In this document: positions 5,892-12,867 of the stretch, piece by piece
How positions within the stretch are numbered: position 1 is the stretch's first letter
Layout of the letters: every line of letters begins with the position of its first letter
Assembly (NCBI GenBank): GCA_900752305.1
Contig: CAADUV010000127.1
Coordinates: 1-13,320 of the forward strand
Source of the DNA: an uncultured Oscillospiraceae bacterium
Lineage (GTDB): Bacteria > Bacillota > Clostridia > Oscillospirales > Oscillospiraceae
Direction: 5' to 3'
DNA: 13,320 nt
The notes under the pieces: generated by a model
Told to the model about the DNA's origin: nothing
Seen by the model: only the letters and a program-made list of their open reading frames with translations
Database searches by the model: none
Position numbers and translations under genes: made by a program

Positions 5892-5928
5892 AGAAATACC
5901 TCCTATCCTGTAAGTATCTCTGCAAAAG

Positions 5929-5944
5929 GTCAAGACTCCGTCAA
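5929..5944. promoter_or_regulatory. GTCAA direct repeat with 11-bp period, possible response-regulator site
   Basis: GTCAA occurs at 5929-5933 and 5940-5944. An 11-bp direct repeat is the usual site geometry for OmpR/PhoB-type regulators. It lies downstream of the regulator's own candidate promoter, inside its leader, where binding would repress. Two 5-mers are weak evidence alone. Confidence 0.35.
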
Positions 5945-5961
5945 GGGCGGATGTCGGGTTT

Positions 5962-5990
5962 ATTATGGACGGATATGCCAATAGAATCAA
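5962..5990 (-). promoter_or_regulatory. Promoter of the response regulator gene
   Basis: On the minus strand TTGATT (5990-5985) and CATAAT (5967-5962) are 17 bp apart. The leader to ATG 5891 would be about 65 nt and contains the GTCAA repeat. Confidence 0.55.
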
Positions 5991-6022
5991 CCAAAAGCCT
6001 GTGAAATTTTCATGTAGTGCTG

Positions 6023-6052
6023 TTTACAAGGGGAAAAGAGGTGGGGTATAAT
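6023..6052 (+). promoter_or_regulatory. Promoter of the DUF1275 gene
   Basis: TTTACA (6023-6028) and a perfect TATAAT (6047-6052) are 18 bp apart. Transcription would begin near 6059, which rules out the upstream GTG at 6017 as a start and leaves almost no leader for the ATG at 6065. Confidence 0.75.
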
Positions 6053-6094
6053 GATAAAAATCGTATGAAATCACCTTGTTTGGGGGTGTTTCTC

Positions 6095-6952
6095 GTGGCA
6101 ATGACGCCTGAACAGAAACTTTTTTATAATATTGCCATGGTAGGCGGATATTTCGGTGGTTACGCCTCCGTACGCAGCCTGGTGCTGGGCTCCGCCCAGA
6201 CTGGCAACCTGATCGGGATTGTGGAAATGCTGTTGGGGGCGAACTGGATGGGGTTCTTCATCCGCGTGGGCGCGTCGGTGCTCTACGCCATCGGCGTTTG
6301 TCTGACCATGATCGTCCGCAACCACCGGCCACAGGACTTGAAGGTCTATTCGGTGCTGCTGAGCCTCATCGGTTCCGGGGTCTTCCTGATGATGCCCACC
6401 AAGATGGACGTCATTTTAGCCCTCTATCCCATCTTCTTCTGTATGTCCTTCCAGTGGAACGCCTTCCCCGGCGCCTGCGGCTATGTGAGCTCGTCGGTGT
6501 TCTCCACCAACAACTTCCGTCAGGTGGTGCTGGGGCTGACCGATTCCCACTACCACCCGGACGGGGACGGCAAGCGCAAGGCGAGATTCTTCGCCGGCAC
6601 CCTGGTCTTTTACCACACCGGGGTCGCCATCGGCATCCTGGGCATCCGGTTCTTCGGCCTGCACTCCACCTGGCTCTGTATGCTCATCCTCCTGCCGGCC
6701 CTGTATCAGGCGCTGCGGGAGCGAAAGGCCGTCCTAGAGGCGGCTGCGACGCTGGAACAGGCAGAGCACGCGGCAGCAGAAGCCCTGGCGGCAGCCCAAA
6801 ATGCCCCTGACCAGGCAGTCGCTGATGCGGATAGAGCCATTGCCGCCGCAGAAGAAGCGGTGGCAGAGGCGGCAGACGCGGCGCTGGTGGAGGAGACCGA
6901 TGCGATGTCCGAAGCGGAAGTGGAAGCGGCGGACAATTCCCAGCAGGCGTGA
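6095..6952 (+). CDS. YoaK/DUF1275-type membrane protein with alanine-rich C-terminal tail
   Basis: About 285 residues. The first 210 or so form a multi-pass membrane domain like DUF1275 (YoaK): GGYFGGYASVRSLVLGSAQTGNLIG near the N-terminus is the family's G-x-x-D/G-A-x-x-x...QTGN signature, and SFQWNAF later matches the family's second conserved helix. Family function is unknown. Residues about 215-285 are a hydrophilic Ala/Glu/Asp-rich tail not expected in a DUF1275 protein of about 220 residues, probably helical and cytoplasmic. The GTG at 6095 is preferred because GGGGGTG (one mismatch to GGAGGTG) is well spaced before it; ATG 6101 and ATG 6065 are alternatives. It diverges from the orphan response regulator, which suggests control by it. 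It ends at a bidirectional terminator facing rny. Confidence 0.8.
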   Translation: MAMTPEQKLFYNIAMVGGYFGGYASVRSLVLGSAQTGNLIGIVEMLLGANWMGFFIRVGASVLYAIGVCLTMIVRNHRPQDLKVYSVLLSLIGSGVFLMMPTKMDVILALYPIFFCMSFQWNAFPGACGYVSSSVFSTNNFRQVVLGLTDSHYHPDGDGKRKARFFAGTLVFYHTGVAIGILGIRFFGLHSTWLCMLILLPALYQALRERKAVLEAAATLEQAEHAAAEALAAAQNAPDQAVADADRAIAAAEEAVAEAADAALVEETDAMSEAEVEAADNSQQA

Positions 6953-6979
6953 CAATTCCATAATGCTATAACACAGAAA

Positions 6980-7018
6980 AACACCCTGATGACGTGTGTC
7001 ATCAGGGTGTTCGTTTTG
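6980..7018. terminator. Bidirectional terminator between the DUF1275 gene and rny
   Basis: AACACCCTGATGAC (6980-6993) pairs perfectly with GTCATCAGGGTGTT (6998-7011) around GTGT. A T-rich stretch follows on the + strand (TCGTTTTGTT) and AAAA precedes the stem, giving a U-tract on the minus strand. It serves both convergent genes. Confidence 0.88.
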
Positions 7019-7028
7019 TTGGATTGTA

Positions 7029-8576
7029 TTACTTTGCGTACTCCACCGCAGTGGCTTCCCGCACCAGATGCACCTTGATCTGACCGGGGTATTCCAGTTC
7101 CTTCTCGATCTTCCGGGCGATGTCATGAGCCATGATGATCATCTCATCCTCGCTGACCTCTTCCGGCTTGATCATGATGCGGATCTCACGGCCGGCCTGG
7201 ATGGCGTAGGCGTTGTCCACACCCTTGAAGGAGGATGCGATCTCTTCCAGCTTCTCCAGACGCTTGATATAGTTCTCCACGTTCTCACGGCGTGCGCCGG
7301 GACGGGCGGCGGAGATGGCGTCGGCGGCCTGGACCAGACATGCCACGATGGTCTGGGGCTCGATGTCACCGTGGTGAGCGGCGATGGCGTGGACCACCAG
7401 TTCGTTCTCCTTGTAGCGGCGAGCCAGATCGACACCGATCTGCACGTGGCTGCCCTCGATCTCGTGGTCAACAGCCTTGCCCAGGTCATGGAGCAGACCG
7501 GCACGCTTGGCGGTGGCCACGTCGGCGCCAAGCTCGGAGGCCAGCAGACCGGCGATGTGGGCGACTTCGATGGAGTGGTTCAGTACGTTCTGGCCGTAGC
7601 TGGTGCGGTAGTGCATCCGGCCCAGCAGCTTGACCTCTTCCGGGTGCAGGCTGTGGATGTTGGTCTCCAGCACAGCCCGTTCCCCTTCGGCCTTGATGAC
7701 CTGTTCCACCTCGCGCTTGGCCTTCTCCACCATCTCCTCGATGCGGGCGGGATGGATGCGGCCGTCGGTGATGAGGCGTTCCAGGGCGATGCGGGTGATC
7801 TCCCGGCGGATGGGGTCATAGCAGGAAACGGTGATGGCCTCCGGCGTGTCATCGATAATCAGTTCTGCTCCGGTGAGGGTTTCCAGAGTGCGGATGTTGC
7901 GGCCTTCCCGACCGATGATCCGGCCCTTCATCTCGTCATTGGGCAGCGGCACCACCGATACGGCCACTTCGGCCACCTGGTCAGCGGCACAGCGCTGGAT
8001 GGCCATGGCGACCAGCTCACGGGCGTAGGTGTTGGCCTCGTCCTTGAAGCGGTCCTTGATCTCCTTGATCTTCATGGCCTCTTCGTGGGTCACTTCGGCT
8101 TCCACCTGGTTGATCAGATAGGTTTTGGCATCTTCTGTGGACAGTCCGGAGATTCGTTCCAGGGTCTCCAGCTGGGTCGCTTTGATTTGCTCCACTTCCT
8201 CACGGGTCCGTTCGGCAGCGGTGATGCGGTTCTGCAGCTTCTCTTCCTTCTTCTCCATGGCATCGGTCTTGCGGTCCAGGTTTTCCTCCTTAGACTGCAG
8301 ACGGCGTTCCTGCTTGGAGAGCTCCGCGCGGCGCTCCTTTACTTCCTGTTCGTAAAGGCTGCGCTCTTTATGAATTTCTTCCCTAGCTTCCACCAACGCT
8401 TCGCGCTTCTTGCTCTCGGCGGACTTGAGCGCATCGTTGACGATGCGGGTCGCCTCCTGCTCAGCGGAGCCGATCTCCTTTTCCGCGGCATTTTTGCGGT
8501 AACGGTAGCCCAAGAACAGGCCCAGAGCCAAAGCCACCAGGAAAGAAAGGACACCTACTAAAATATAGGGCATCAT
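7029..8576 (-). CDS. rny: Ribonuclease Y
   Basis: RNase Y is the membrane-anchored endoribonuclease that starts decay and processing of many mRNAs in Bacillota. The 515-residue product matches B. subtilis Rny (about 520) end to end: a membrane segment at about 3-23, a long charged coiled coil at about 30-170, a KH domain with [19 protein letters not shown] from about 218, and an HD domain whose LLHDLGKA carries metal-binding H363-D364. It ends in the conserved TAVEYAK. The start is uncertain. ATG 8576 (or 8573) uses the strong AGGAGGTG about 12 nt upstream and places the membrane helix at the very N-terminus. A start at 8603 would put that same site inside the gene and has none of its own. 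It is monocistronic between its promoter and the terminator at 6980-7018. Confidence 0.97.
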   Translation of the reverse strand: MMPYILVGVLSFLVALALGLFLGYRYRKNAAEKEIGSAEQEATRIVNDALKSAESKKREALVEAREEIHKERSLYEQEVKERRAELSKQERRLQSKEENLDRKTDAMEKKEEKLQNRITAAERTREEVEQIKATQLETLERISGLSTEDAKTYLINQVEAEVTHEEAMKIKEIKDRFKDEANTYARELVAMAIQRCAADQVAEVAVSVVPLPNDEMKGRIIGREGRNIRTLETLTGAELIIDDTPEAITVSCYDPIRREITRIALERLITDGRIHPARIEEMVEKAKREVEQVIKAEGERAVLETNIHSLHPEEVKLLGRMHYRTSYGQNVLNHSIEVAHIAGLLASELGADVATAKRAGLLHDLGKAVDHEIEGSHVQIGVDLARRYKENELVVHAIAAHHGDIEPQTIVACLVQAADAISAARPGARRENVENYIKRLEKLEEIASSFKGVDNAYAIQAGREIRIMIKPEEVSEDEMIIMAHDIARKIEKELEYPGQIKVHLVREATAVEYAK

Positions 8577-8617
8577 AGCGGTTCGATACACCTCCTGTTT
8601 CATCAAAATGTGGGGAT

Positions 8618-8632
8618 GACAGCACAGCTGTC
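8618..8632 (-). promoter_or_regulatory. Small hairpin in the rny leader
   Basis: GACAGC and GCTGTC form a perfect 6-bp stem on a 3-nt loop about 20 nt upstream of the ribosome binding site. A second pairing, CGCTGT with ACAGCG (8649-8678), lies further up in the leader. RNase Y could act on its own leader, but nothing in the sequence proves this. Confidence 0.4.
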
Positions 8633-8757
8633 AATAACATGAAAAGACGCTGTACGCAGAGGAACTCCCGCACAGCGGTCATTGAAAAACCAAACCCTCA
8701 CGACGCCGCGCCCAGAGGGCTCGACACCGTTCGATTCTTCAAAACAATCCATAGTTT

Positions 8758-8786
8758 ATTTTAATGCCAAACAGGGAGACTGTCAA
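8758..8786 (-). promoter_or_regulatory. Housekeeping promoter of rny
   Basis: On the minus strand a perfect TTGACA (8786-8781) and TAAAAT (8763-8758) are 17 bp apart. Transcription would start near 8751, giving a leader of about 175 nt before the rny start. This is the best sigma-A-type match in the window. Confidence 0.8.
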
Positions 8787-8840
8787 GAACATTCCGGGGC
8801 CGGAGGATGTGGAATTGTGGTGAAATAGGGGAAATCGGCG

Positions 8841-8869
8841 GCATATTTTCCACCGGACGCGCATAGACA
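8841..8869 (+). promoter_or_regulatory. Sigma-E-like promoter of spoIIP
   Basis: GCATATT (8841-8847) fits the sigma-E -35 consensus KMATATT at every position. After 14 bp, CATAGACA (8862-8869) matches 6 of 8 positions of CATACAHT. Transcription would begin about 8876, just before the ribosome binding site at 8883-8889. In B. subtilis spoIIP belongs to the mother-cell sigma-E regulon. Confidence 0.6.
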
Positions 8870-8899
8870 TACGAGAACAAGCAAGGAGGGGGATGGCTT

Positions 8900-10102
8900 A
8901 TGAAACGAAAGAAATCCACCGGCGGGAAGACCGTCCGGCGTCTGGTGGCGCTCTCAGCGGCAGCGGCTACCATGTGGACGGTGGGTCAGACGGCAGACTG
9001 GGAGGCGGTGGCCCACAGCGGCACCCAGCTCATCCAGAGCGCGGCGTGGGCGGAACGACTGGTGCGGCAGGAGCTGATCCGGCCGTTGGAGGAGGGGAGC
9101 GGCGTGGTGCTCACCGGCTGGGAGGAGCTGGTGGTGGCCCAGTCGCCTGCCTTGCTGCTCCAGCGGGCGGCGCTGAAGGAGGAGGGCAGTTTGGACTCCG
9201 ACCTTGGGCGGACCAAGCGGGAACAGGCGGCGGAGACAGCCAAGGAACGGAAGCAGGAGGAGTCAAAAACCACCCAAAAGAAAACGACCAAAGCCAAGCG
9301 GAAGGAGAAGAAGTCCACCAAAGCCACCAAGAAGCTGGACACATCCAAGTTAAAGGTGGCTGACATCAACTTGGACAACCACACCAAAGGCATCCAGGTG
9401 AATCTCAAGGACTACTTTGACAAAAAACTTAACTTAACGTTACAGCCGGCCAAGAAAGGCCCTCAGATTTTGATCGTCCACACCCACACCACCGAGGCGT
9501 ATACCAAGGGAAAGAAGGACAAATACGAGGAGACCGACCCAGCGCGGACGCTGAACAACGATTACAACATGGTGCGGGTGGGGGAAGAGATGAAAAAGGT
9601 CTTTGAGGACATGGGGCTGTCGGTGGTGCACGACACCTCCAAGCACGACTACCCCAGCTACAACGGCTCCTACGCCCACGCGCTGAACAGCATTGAGAAA
9701 TATGTGAAGAAGTACCCCACCATTCAGGTGGTGCTGGATGTCCATCGGGACGCCATCATCGACAGCAAAGGGGTCAGCTACGCCAAACGTACCAAGATCA
9801 ACGGCGAGAGCGTGGCCCAGGTGATGCTGGTGGTGGGCACCAACGATATGGGGCTGAGTCACCCCAAGTGGAAGGATCACTTGGCGCTGGCGGTGCAGAT
9901 GCAGAAGAAGATGCTGGCCATCGACAAGAGCTTCCCCCGTCCCATCGACCTGCGCAGTCCCCGCTTCAACGGCCACGCCACTCCCGGCTCCATGCTGGTG
10001 GAGGTGGGCACCAGCGGGAACACCCTGCAGGAGGCGTTGGCTGGGGCGCGGTACTTTGCGCGAGCGGCAGGGGAACTGTATACATCCTGTGTGAAGAAGT
10101 AA
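8900..10102 (+). CDS. spoIIP: Stage II sporulation protein P
   Basis: SpoIIP is the peptidoglycan amidase/endopeptidase of the SpoIID-M-P engulfment complex in the mother-cell membrane. The 400-residue length equals the B. subtilis protein. Residues 12-30 are a hydrophobic membrane anchor after a basic N-terminus, 104-150 is a lysine-rich low-complexity linker, and 185-395 is the catalytic domain. Its family motifs are HTHTTEAY (194-201), LDVHRDA (279-285) and VEVGTSGNTLQEA (367-379), supplying the expected His, Glu, His and Glu residues. ATG 8900 follows AAGGAGG by 10 nt. A sigma-E-like promoter lies just upstream and a bidirectional terminator directly after. It stands alone here; in many spore formers it follows gpr, which is not seen. 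It is good evidence that the organism forms spores. Confidence 0.95.
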   Translation: MKRKKSTGGKTVRRLVALSAAAATMWTVGQTADWEAVAHSGTQLIQSAAWAERLVRQELIRPLEEGSGVVLTGWEELVVAQSPALLLQRAALKEEGSLDSDLGRTKREQAAETAKERKQEESKTTQKKTTKAKRKEKKSTKATKKLDTSKLKVADINLDNHTKGIQVNLKDYFDKKLNLTLQPAKKGPQILIVHTHTTEAYTKGKKDKYEETDPARTLNNDYNMVRVGEEMKKVFEDMGLSVVHDTSKHDYPSYNGSYAHALNSIEKYVKKYPTIQVVLDVHRDAIIDSKGVSYAKRTKINGESVAQVMLVVGTNDMGLSHPKWKDHLALAVQMQKKMLAIDKSFPRPIDLRSPRFNGHATPGSMLVEVGTSGNTLQEALAGARYFARAAGELYTSCVKK

Positions 10103-10142
10103 AAAAACGAAGCATGGCTTTGTTAGCCATGCTTCGTTTTTT
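10102..10142. terminator. Bidirectional terminator between spoIIP and brnQ
   Basis: AAAAAACGAAGCATGGCT (10102-10119) pairs perfectly with AGCCATGCTTCGTTTTTT (10125-10142) across TTGTT. The six-A and six-T ends supply a U-tract in each direction. It begins on the last base of the spoIIP stop codon and is 8 nt from the brnQ stop. Confidence 0.92.
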
Positions 10143-10150
10143 ATGTAATG

Positions 10151-11509
10151 TTAGTCCGCTTCCGGCTGCTTGCGCAGGAAGTGGATGACCAGTCCGATGA
10201 CCAGCCCCAGGGCGGCCGGGCAGACCCAGCCCAAGCCCAGAGAGGCCAGAGGCAGTACGCTGCCCACAGCCTCCAGAGGCGCGTCCAGGTGGCACAGGGT
10301 GCGCAGGTACTCCGGCAGGGTGCGCAGCAGGTCGTACAGGGCGGCCACGAAGGTCAGGACGATGGTGCTGATGTAGACCGCGCGGTCGTGGCGGAAGAAC
10401 TTGCCGAACAGAGCCAGCAGGATGAGCACGATGGCCAGGGGGTAGAGGAACATGAGGACGGGGATGGCGTAGTCGATGATGGCGCTCAGCCCCAGGTTGG
10501 CGAACAGGAAGGAGGCTGCGCTGAAGATGATGGCCCAGATGCGATAGGTGGGGCCGTTGGGGAAGAGGGCGGAGAAGGTCTCGGCGCAGCTGGTGATGAG
10601 GCCAACCGCCGTTTTCAGACAGGCCAGGGTCACGGTAGCGGCCAGCACCAGCAGGCCGGCGCCGCCCAGGTAGTGACGGGCGATCTGTGCCAGTGCCACG
10701 CCGCCGTTGGCAGCCGGTTCAAACAGGCCGCGGCTCTGGACGCCTACGATGGTGACAGCCAGGTAGATGACGCCCATGAACAGGCAGCTGAAGATACCGG
10801 AACGGACGGTGTTGCTGGCCACCGCGCCAGGGTCTTCCACGCCCAGGTCCTTGATGACCTGGACGACCACGATGCCAAAGGCCAGGCTGGCCAGGGCGTC
10901 CATGGTGTTGTAGCCCTCCAGAAAACCGGTGAAGAAGGGCTGAGAGGCATAGCCGTCCAACGGTTCCACCTGAGCGATGGCTGCGCCGGGATGGAGCAGG
11001 GCCACGATGACCAGGATGCCCAGGAAGAGCAGGAAGGCGGGGTTGAGGACTTTGCCGATCCAAGTCAAAATTTTCCCCGGACGGAGGGAGAAGAACAGGG
11101 TGACGGCAAAGAACAGGGCAGAGAACAGGAGCAGATAGAGCCAGGTCCAGTCGTTCTGGGGCAGGATCTGTTCCAGACCTACGGTGAAGGAGGTGGTGGC
11201 ACAGCGGGGGATGGCGAAGAAGGGGCCGATGGTCAGGTACAACAGGCAGGTAAAGAACATCCCATAAGGGCGTCCCGCCTTGCTGGACAGGTCGAACAGG
11301 CCGGTGGAACGGCTGATGCCCAGAGCGGCCACACCAAGCAAGGGCATGCCGACGCCGGTGATGAACAGACCCACGAAGGCCAGCCAGACGTTGCTGCCTG
11401 CGTGCTGTCCCAAGGCGATGGGGAAGATCAGGTTGCCTGCGCCGAAGAACATGCCGAAGAGCATACTTGCCACGGAGACATATTCCCGGAAGGAAAGCTT
11501 TGTTTTCAT
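10151..11509 (-). CDS. brnQ: Branched-chain amino acid transport carrier (LIVCS family)
   Basis: The 452-residue product is an integral membrane protein with about 12 hydrophobic segments, the normal size for BrnQ carriers, which import leucine, isoleucine and valine with sodium. The N-terminal stretch MLFGMFFGAGNLIFPIALGQHAG is the family hallmark. Further in-family matches are GVAALGISRS and the IPRCATTSFTVGLE segment, equivalent to the conserved I-P-R-T/C-A-x-T/V-S-x-E region. The start at ATG 11509 has AGAGGAG 11 nt upstream. The gene converges on spoIIP and diverges from ychF. A 7-bp hairpin sits in its leader; I see no T-box or other known amino-acid-sensing leader. Confidence 0.93.
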   Translation of the reverse strand: MKTKLSFREYVSVASMLFGMFFGAGNLIFPIALGQHAGSNVWLAFVGLFITGVGMPLLGVAALGISRSTGLFDLSSKAGRPYGMFFTCLLYLTIGPFFAIPRCATTSFTVGLEQILPQNDWTWLYLLLFSALFFAVTLFFSLRPGKILTWIGKVLNPAFLLFLGILVIVALLHPGAAIAQVEPLDGYASQPFFTGFLEGYNTMDALASLAFGIVVVQVIKDLGVEDPGAVASNTVRSGIFSCLFMGVIYLAVTIVGVQSRGLFEPAANGGVALAQIARHYLGGAGLLVLAATVTLACLKTAVGLITSCAETFSALFPNGPTYRIWAIIFSAASFLFANLGLSAIIDYAIPVLMFLYPLAIVLILLALFGKFFRHDRAVYISTIVLTFVAALYDLLRTLPEYLRTLCHLDAPLEAVGSVLPLASLGLGWVCPAALGLVIGLVIHFLRKQPEAD

Positions 11510-11534
11510 ATGTTTTGATTCTCCTCTTTTGCGT

Positions 11535-11552
11535 GGTATCCCGGCGGATACC
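11535..11552 (-). promoter_or_regulatory. Hairpin in the brnQ leader
   Basis: GGTATCC and GGATACC form a perfect 7-bp stem with a 4-nt loop between the predicted transcription start (about 11565) and the ribosome binding site. No U-tract follows, so it may be a protective 5' stem or a regulator site. Confidence 0.4.
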
Positions 11553-11570
11553 GGAACGTGAACTGCATAC

Positions 11571-11600
11571 AGTATAGCATGAATATCAACAAACCGTCAA
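11571..11600 (-). promoter_or_regulatory. Promoter of brnQ
   Basis: On the minus strand TTGACG (11600-11595) and TATACT (11576-11571) are 18 bp apart, with the start near 11565 and a leader of about 55 nt. Confidence 0.65.
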
Positions 11601-11659
11601 ATTGTCTTTGAAAAGGGAAACAGATTGTAATGACTGATCGGATGGGCGGAACTTCGCTA

Positions 11660-11688
11660 TTGAGAAAAAAACGCCCTTGTGCTACAAT
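11660..11688 (+). promoter_or_regulatory. Promoter of ychF
   Basis: TTGAGA (11660-11665) and TACAAT (11683-11688) are 17 bp apart, with TGC before the -10 (extended -10). The decamer GTGCTACAAT is identical to that of the IclR-gene promoter. Confidence 0.75.
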
Positions 11689-11712
11689 CTATAAATGTAT
11701 CGGTATTTATAG
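11689..11712 (+). promoter_or_regulatory. Inverted repeat at the ychF transcription start
   Basis: CTATAAAT (11689-11696) and ATTTATAG (11705-11712) are a perfect 8-bp inverted repeat with an 8-nt spacer, directly after the -10 hexamer and across the predicted start point. The position suits a repressor site. A hairpin at the 5' end of the mRNA is the alternative, though AT-rich and weak. Confidence 0.45.
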
Positions 11713-11755
11713 AAACGGAATCTGAACCGTTGTAACATAAGGAGAGCAAGAAGCT

Positions 11756-12850
11756 ATGAAATTAGGTATCGTGGGTCTGCCCAACGTGGGCAAGAGCACC
11801 CTGTTCAACGCCATTACCAACGCAGGCGCCGAATGCGCCAACTACCCCTTCTGCACCATCGAGCCCAACGTAGGCACGGTCGCCGTCCCCGACGCCCGTC
11901 TGGACTGGTTGAGCGACCTGTATCACCCCAAGAAGACCACCCCCGCTGTCATCGAGTTCGTGGACATCGCCGGTCTGGTCAAGGGCGCCAGCCACGGCGA
12001 AGGTCTGGGTAACCAGTTCCTGTCCAACATCCGCGGCACCGAGGCCATCATCCACGTGGTGCGCTGCTTTGACGACGAAAACGTCATCCATGTGGAAGGC
12101 AGCACCGACCCCATCCGTGACATCGGCATCATCGACCTGGAGCTCATCATGGCCGACCTGGAGATGGTGGATCGCCGCATCGACAAGGCCAAGAAGGCCA
12201 GCAAGGGGGACAAGAAGTTCCTGCGGGAAGTGGACGTTTTTTCTGCCCTTCGGGAGCATCTGAACAATGGCGGCAGCGTCCGCAGCTACGAGTGTGAGCC
12301 GGAGGACATGGCGCTCATCGCTACCAGCGACCTGCTGAGCCTGAAGCCCATCATCTATGCCGCCAATCTGGATGAAGACACCTTCGGCGGCGATTACGAG
12401 TCCAACCCCTACTACCAGCAGGTGAAGGAGCTGGCGGACAAGGAGGGCGCTCAGGTCATGCCCGTCTGCGCCCGTCTGGAGGAAGAGCTGTCCCAGATGG
12501 AAGAGGACGAGAAGGCCATGTTCATGGAAGAACTGGGCATCCAGGAATCCGGTTTGGATCGCCTCATCAAGGCCAGCTACACCCTCCTGGGTCTCATCTC
12601 CTTCCTGACCTCCGGCGAGGATGAGTGCCGCGCCTGGACCATCACCCGTGGCACCAAGGCGCCTCAGGCGGCCGGTAAAATTCACTCTGACTTCGAGCGG
12701 GGCTTCATCCGTGCCGAAGTTATCGCCTATGATGATATGGTGGCCTGCGGCAGCGAAAAGGTGGCCAAGGAAAAGGGGCTCATGCGCAGCGAAGGTAAGG
12801 AGTATGTGGTGCAGGATGGGGATATCATCCTGTTCCGATTCAATGTGTAA
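11756..12850 (+). CDS. ychF: Redox-regulated ATPase YchF (OLA1 family)
   Basis: YchF is a universally conserved Obg-related P-loop protein that hydrolyses ATP rather than GTP and associates with ribosomes; it is linked to stress and translation control. The 364 residues match the family length. Visible are the P-loop GLPNVGKST (7-15), the DIAGL switch II motif (70-74), NLDE (204-207) in place of the GTPase NKxD (the change behind ATP preference), a helical coiled-coil insertion (about 125-170), and a C-terminal TGS domain (about 279-362) ending in DGDIILFRFNV. ATG 11756 follows AAGGAGAG by 9 nt. It has its own promoter and leads a transcript that probably includes the thioesterase-like gene 17 bp later. 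Confidence 0.97.
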   Translation: MKLGIVGLPNVGKSTLFNAITNAGAECANYPFCTIEPNVGTVAVPDARLDWLSDLYHPKKTTPAVIEFVDIAGLVKGASHGEGLGNQFLSNIRGTEAIIHVVRCFDDENVIHVEGSTDPIRDIGIIDLELIMADLEMVDRRIDKAKKASKGDKKFLREVDVFSALREHLNNGGSVRSYECEPEDMALIATSDLLSLKPIIYAANLDEDTFGGDYESNPYYQQVKELADKEGAQVMPVCARLEEELSQMEEDEKAMFMEELGIQESGLDRLIKASYTLLGLISFLTSGEDECRAWTITRGTKAPQAAGKIHSDFERGFIRAEVIAYDDMVACGSEKVAKEKGLMRSEGKEYVVQDGDIILFRFNV

Positions 12851-12867
12851 AGAAAGCGTGAGATAAT

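Noticed and set aside
6996..8561. A 521-codon + strand frame opposite rny
   Set aside because: The rny protein matches its family end to end. The antisense frame arises from codon bias and its repetitive Asp/Gly/Leu/His-rich product resembles no family.
10148..11518. A 456-codon + strand frame opposite brnQ
   Set aside because: The product is a Gln/Gly/Asp/Glu-rich antisense shadow of a membrane protein gene, with no start signals.
11762..12685. A 307-codon minus-strand frame opposite ychF
   Set aside because: ychF is certain from its P-loop, NLDE and TGS regions; the opposite frame shows nothing recognisable.
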